From positions 1-7,490 of the forward strand of contig JAWOJF010000276.1 of NCBI GenBank assembly GCA_046481785.1: DNA of 7,490 bases, written 5' to 3'. Made by a program: the position numbers and the translations under genes. A model generated the notes under the pieces. That model did no database searches and was not told the origin of the DNA. It worked only from the letters and a program-made list of their open reading frames with translations. The stretch is from JAWOJF01 sp046481785. Lineage in GTDB: Bacteria > Bacteroidota > Ignavibacteria > Ignavibacteriales > Ignavibacteriaceae. Below, in pieces: positions 5,918 through 7,490 of the stretch; the stretch's first letter is position 1, and each line of letters starts with the position of its first letter.

Positions 5918-7266
5918 TATAATCTTTCTACAGCTTCCTTAAATACCTTACCTCTGTGCTCATAATTTTCAAACATATCAAAGCTTGCACATGCGGGGGA
6001 AAGCAATACAACATCTCCTTCACGCGCCTCATTATTTGCAGATTTAACCGCTTCCTCAAGCGACTCTTTAATTTCCACTTTTACAAAAGCATGGAAAAAG
6101 TTAAATACATTTTCAGCCGATGAACCAATTGCATAAATCTTTTTTACTTTTTCCACTACCAGGTCTTTAATCTGGTTATAATCATTTCCTTTATCCTGGC
6201 CGCCAAGAATCAGGAACATCGGGCTTTCAAAGCTTTTTAATGCATACCATACTGAATCGACGTTTGTAGCCTTCGAATCATTTATATATATAGCCCCGGC
6301 AATCCTCCTTACAAATTCCAGCCTGTGTTCAACTCCCTTGAATGTTTTTAAGCCTTCTTTAATTTTTTCATTGCTGCAGCCGAAAATCTTTGCTGCTGTA
6401 ATTACGGCCATTGCATTGGAATAATTATGTTCCCCTTTCAGATTTATATCATCTGTTTTACAGGTGAATTTCATTTCACCTTCTTCATTATAAATAATAT
6501 CATTCCCTGATAAATAGCACCCGGTTATCTGTATTCCACGGGTTGAGAAATAATAAGTCCTGCCTTTATGTTCTGTTAGTGAATCAATTAATGGCTTACT
6601 GTCGGCGTTCAGAATTAAATAGTCATTCTCATCCTGGTTTTTATATATAGTAAGCTTTGAAGCTATATAATTTTCAAACTTATTTTCATAACGGTTCAGA
6701 TGATCAGGAGTTATATTAAGTATTACCGCAGCCCGGGGTTTAAATTTATCTGTCAAATCAAGTTGAAAACTGGATACTTCAAGAGCAACAAATTCATCTT
6801 CCTTTACATCAAGTGTTATTTCTGAAAATGCATACCCAATATTACCGGCAACATATGTTTTATTGCCGCATGTGTTAAGGACATGCCCGCACATACTGGT
6901 AGTTGTTGTTTTACCGTTAGTACCTGTAATAGCAATAACTTTTCCCTTGCAATAGGATGATGCAAACTCAAGTTCGCTTATAACTTTAATACTTCTTTTT
7001 TTAGCTTCAACTAAAACGGCAGCATCCGAAGGAACACCGGGGCTAACAATCATTATATCGCACTTATAAACCTTATCAGAGTGTTTGCCGGTTTCATAAT
7101 CAATTTTATTTTCTTTTAAAACCTTAACCGATTCTTTAAGCTTACCGTTTTTTGCAGTATCACTAACAAATGGTTTGCCTCCAAGCTTATTAACAAGCTT
7201 AGCTGCACCAATGCCGCTCCTCATAGCGCCTATTATTGTTATATTTTTTCCTTTTATATCCATCAT
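5917..7266 (-). CDS. murD: UDP-N-acetylmuramoyl-L-alanine--D-glutamate ligase MurD
   Basis: MurD adds D-glutamate to UDP-MurNAc-L-Ala in the cytoplasm using ATP. At 449 residues it is of normal size. The N-terminal UDP-binding domain starts ITIIGAMRSGIGAAKL (9-24) and includes VSPGVPSD (74-81). The central ATPase domain has the P-loop GTNGKTTTT (115-123), LEVSSFQLD (162-170), NITPDHLNRY (184-193) and SKLTIY (203-208), whose K204 matches the usually carbamylated lysine, then GEHNYSNAMA (278-287). The C-terminal domain has GVEHRLEFV (311-319), INDSKATN (328-335), LGGQDKG (354-360) and LLSPACASFDMF (421-432). SSFQL, NDSKATN and SPACASFD are MurD-specific. HLNRY has Asn where HLDRY or HMDRY is common. 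Two adjacent ATG codons (7266 and 7263) are possible starts with no clear ribosome site; the first is reported. It ends in a TAATG overlap with ftsW. Confidence 0.97.
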   Translation of the reverse strand: MMDIKGKNITIIGAMRSGIGAAKLVNKLGGKPFVSDTAKNGKLKESVKVLKENKIDYETGKHSDKVYKCDIMIVSPGVPSDAAVLVEAKKRSIKVISELEFASSYCKGKVIAITGTNGKTTTTSMCGHVLNTCGNKTYVAGNIGYAFSEITLDVKEDEFVALEVSSFQLDLTDKFKPRAAVILNITPDHLNRYENKFENYIASKLTIYKNQDENDYLILNADSKPLIDSLTEHKGRTYYFSTRGIQITGCYLSGNDIIYNEEGEMKFTCKTDDINLKGEHNYSNAMAVITAAKIFGCSNEKIKEGLKTFKGVEHRLEFVRRIAGAIYINDSKATNVDSVWYALKSFESPMFLILGGQDKGNDYNQIKDLVVEKVKKIYAIGSSAENVFNFFHAFVKVEIKESLEEAVKSANNEAREGDVVLLSPACASFDMFENYEHRGKVFKEAVERL

Positions 7267-7280
7267 AATTTTTTATTCTA

Positions 7281-7317
7281 AGTATCTCTTAGTGTCCTGC
7301 GTGCCTCTGTGGTTTTT
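7281..7317 (-). repeat. Possible dispersed intergenic repeat between mraY and murD
   Basis: Only 76 bases separate the mraY stop from murD. On the minus strand the stretch reads AAAAACCACAGAGGCACG followed by CAGGACACTAAGAGATACT. From memory, this CCACAGAGGCAC...ACACTAAGAG style is widely scattered between genes in environmental bacterial genomes, but there is no second copy in this window, so its repeat nature cannot be shown here. A weak inverted match (7289-7297 with 7328-7336, 8 of 9 bases) flanks it. It has no coding potential that I can see. Confidence 0.35.
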
Positions 7318-7342
7318 CCGCTGCACCGGGCACTAAAGTATA

Positions 7343-7490
7343 TCACCTTATCTTAAATGATGTTAAGCTGATGATTGCTAGTATTATTGCAATAATATAA
7401 AACCTTATCACTATTTTTGGCTCCGGCCAGCCAAGCATTTCAAAGTGATGATGAACGGGAGCCATTTTAAAGATCCGTCTACCTTCACCG
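7343..7490 (-). CDS. mraY: Phospho-N-acetylmuramoyl-pentapeptide transferase MraY (C-terminal 48 residues)
   Basis: MraY is the polytopic inner-membrane enzyme that transfers phospho-MurNAc-pentapeptide from UDP to undecaprenyl phosphate, forming lipid I. Only the last 48 codons are present; the rest lies beyond the right edge. They read GEGRRIFKMAPVHHHFEMLG then WPEPKIVIRF, a hydrophobic helix YIIAIILAIISLTS, and FKIR before the TGA. The APVHHHFE histidine motif and GWPEPK-IVIRF followed by a last membrane helix and a basic end are diagnostic of MraY and are not found in the related WecA family in this form. It lies directly upstream of murD in the transcript, as in most dcw clusters; murE/murF would be expected further upstream. 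The frame is open to the edge with no sign of damage. Confidence 0.96.
   Translation of the reverse strand, partial: GEGRRIFKMAPVHHHFEMLGWPEPKIVIRFYIIAIILAIISLTSFKIR

Overview
This window is a stretch of a dcw (division and cell wall) cluster, all of it transcribed from the minus strand. In transcription order, from high to low coordinates, it holds the 3' end of mraY, then murD, ftsW, murG, a small unrecognised membrane-protein gene, murC, ftsQ and the 5' two thirds of ftsA. I see no RNA genes, no transposase and no CRISPR array. Plus-strand open frames are shadows of the minus-strand genes.

The DNA is AT-rich by eye, with mostly A/T-rich gene leaders and few convincing Shine-Dalgarno sequences. 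MurC is followed directly by FtsQ with no murB or ddl between them, and FtsW has PNVSNA where many FtsW/RodA proteins have PDxGTA. Together these suggest the Bacteroidota/Chlorobiota/Ignavibacteriota group, with an Ignavibacteria-like lineage my best guess. This is inference from gene order and sequence style; no database was searched.

Layout: 1-739 ftsA (runs off the left edge); 739-1542 ftsQ, sharing one base with ftsA in a TAATG junction; 1567-2934 murC; 2927-3385 two-helix membrane protein with a PH-like tail, overlapping murC by 8 bases; 3440-4543 murG; 4544-4801 a non-coding gap; 4802-5917 ftsW; 5917-7266 murD, again joined to ftsW by TAATG; 7267-7342 a short gap with a repeat-like stretch; 7343-7490 the end of mraY.

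The enzymes form a coherent pathway. MurC and MurD add the first two amino acids to UDP-MurNAc. MraY moves the finished muropeptide onto undecaprenyl phosphate (lipid I), and MurG adds GlcNAc (lipid II). FtsW polymerises lipid II at the septum, while FtsQ and FtsA belong to the divisome scaffold and the membrane anchor for FtsZ.

The part that ordinary dcw annotation does not explain is the ftsW-murG gap. It carries five copies of a GTCCC-loop-GGGAC hairpin repeat about 46-52 bases apart, arranged as a nested inverted repeat: the outer two copies match over 19 of 19 bases, the inner two over 26 of 29, and one copy sits in the middle. The small membrane protein between murG and murC is the other item worth following up.
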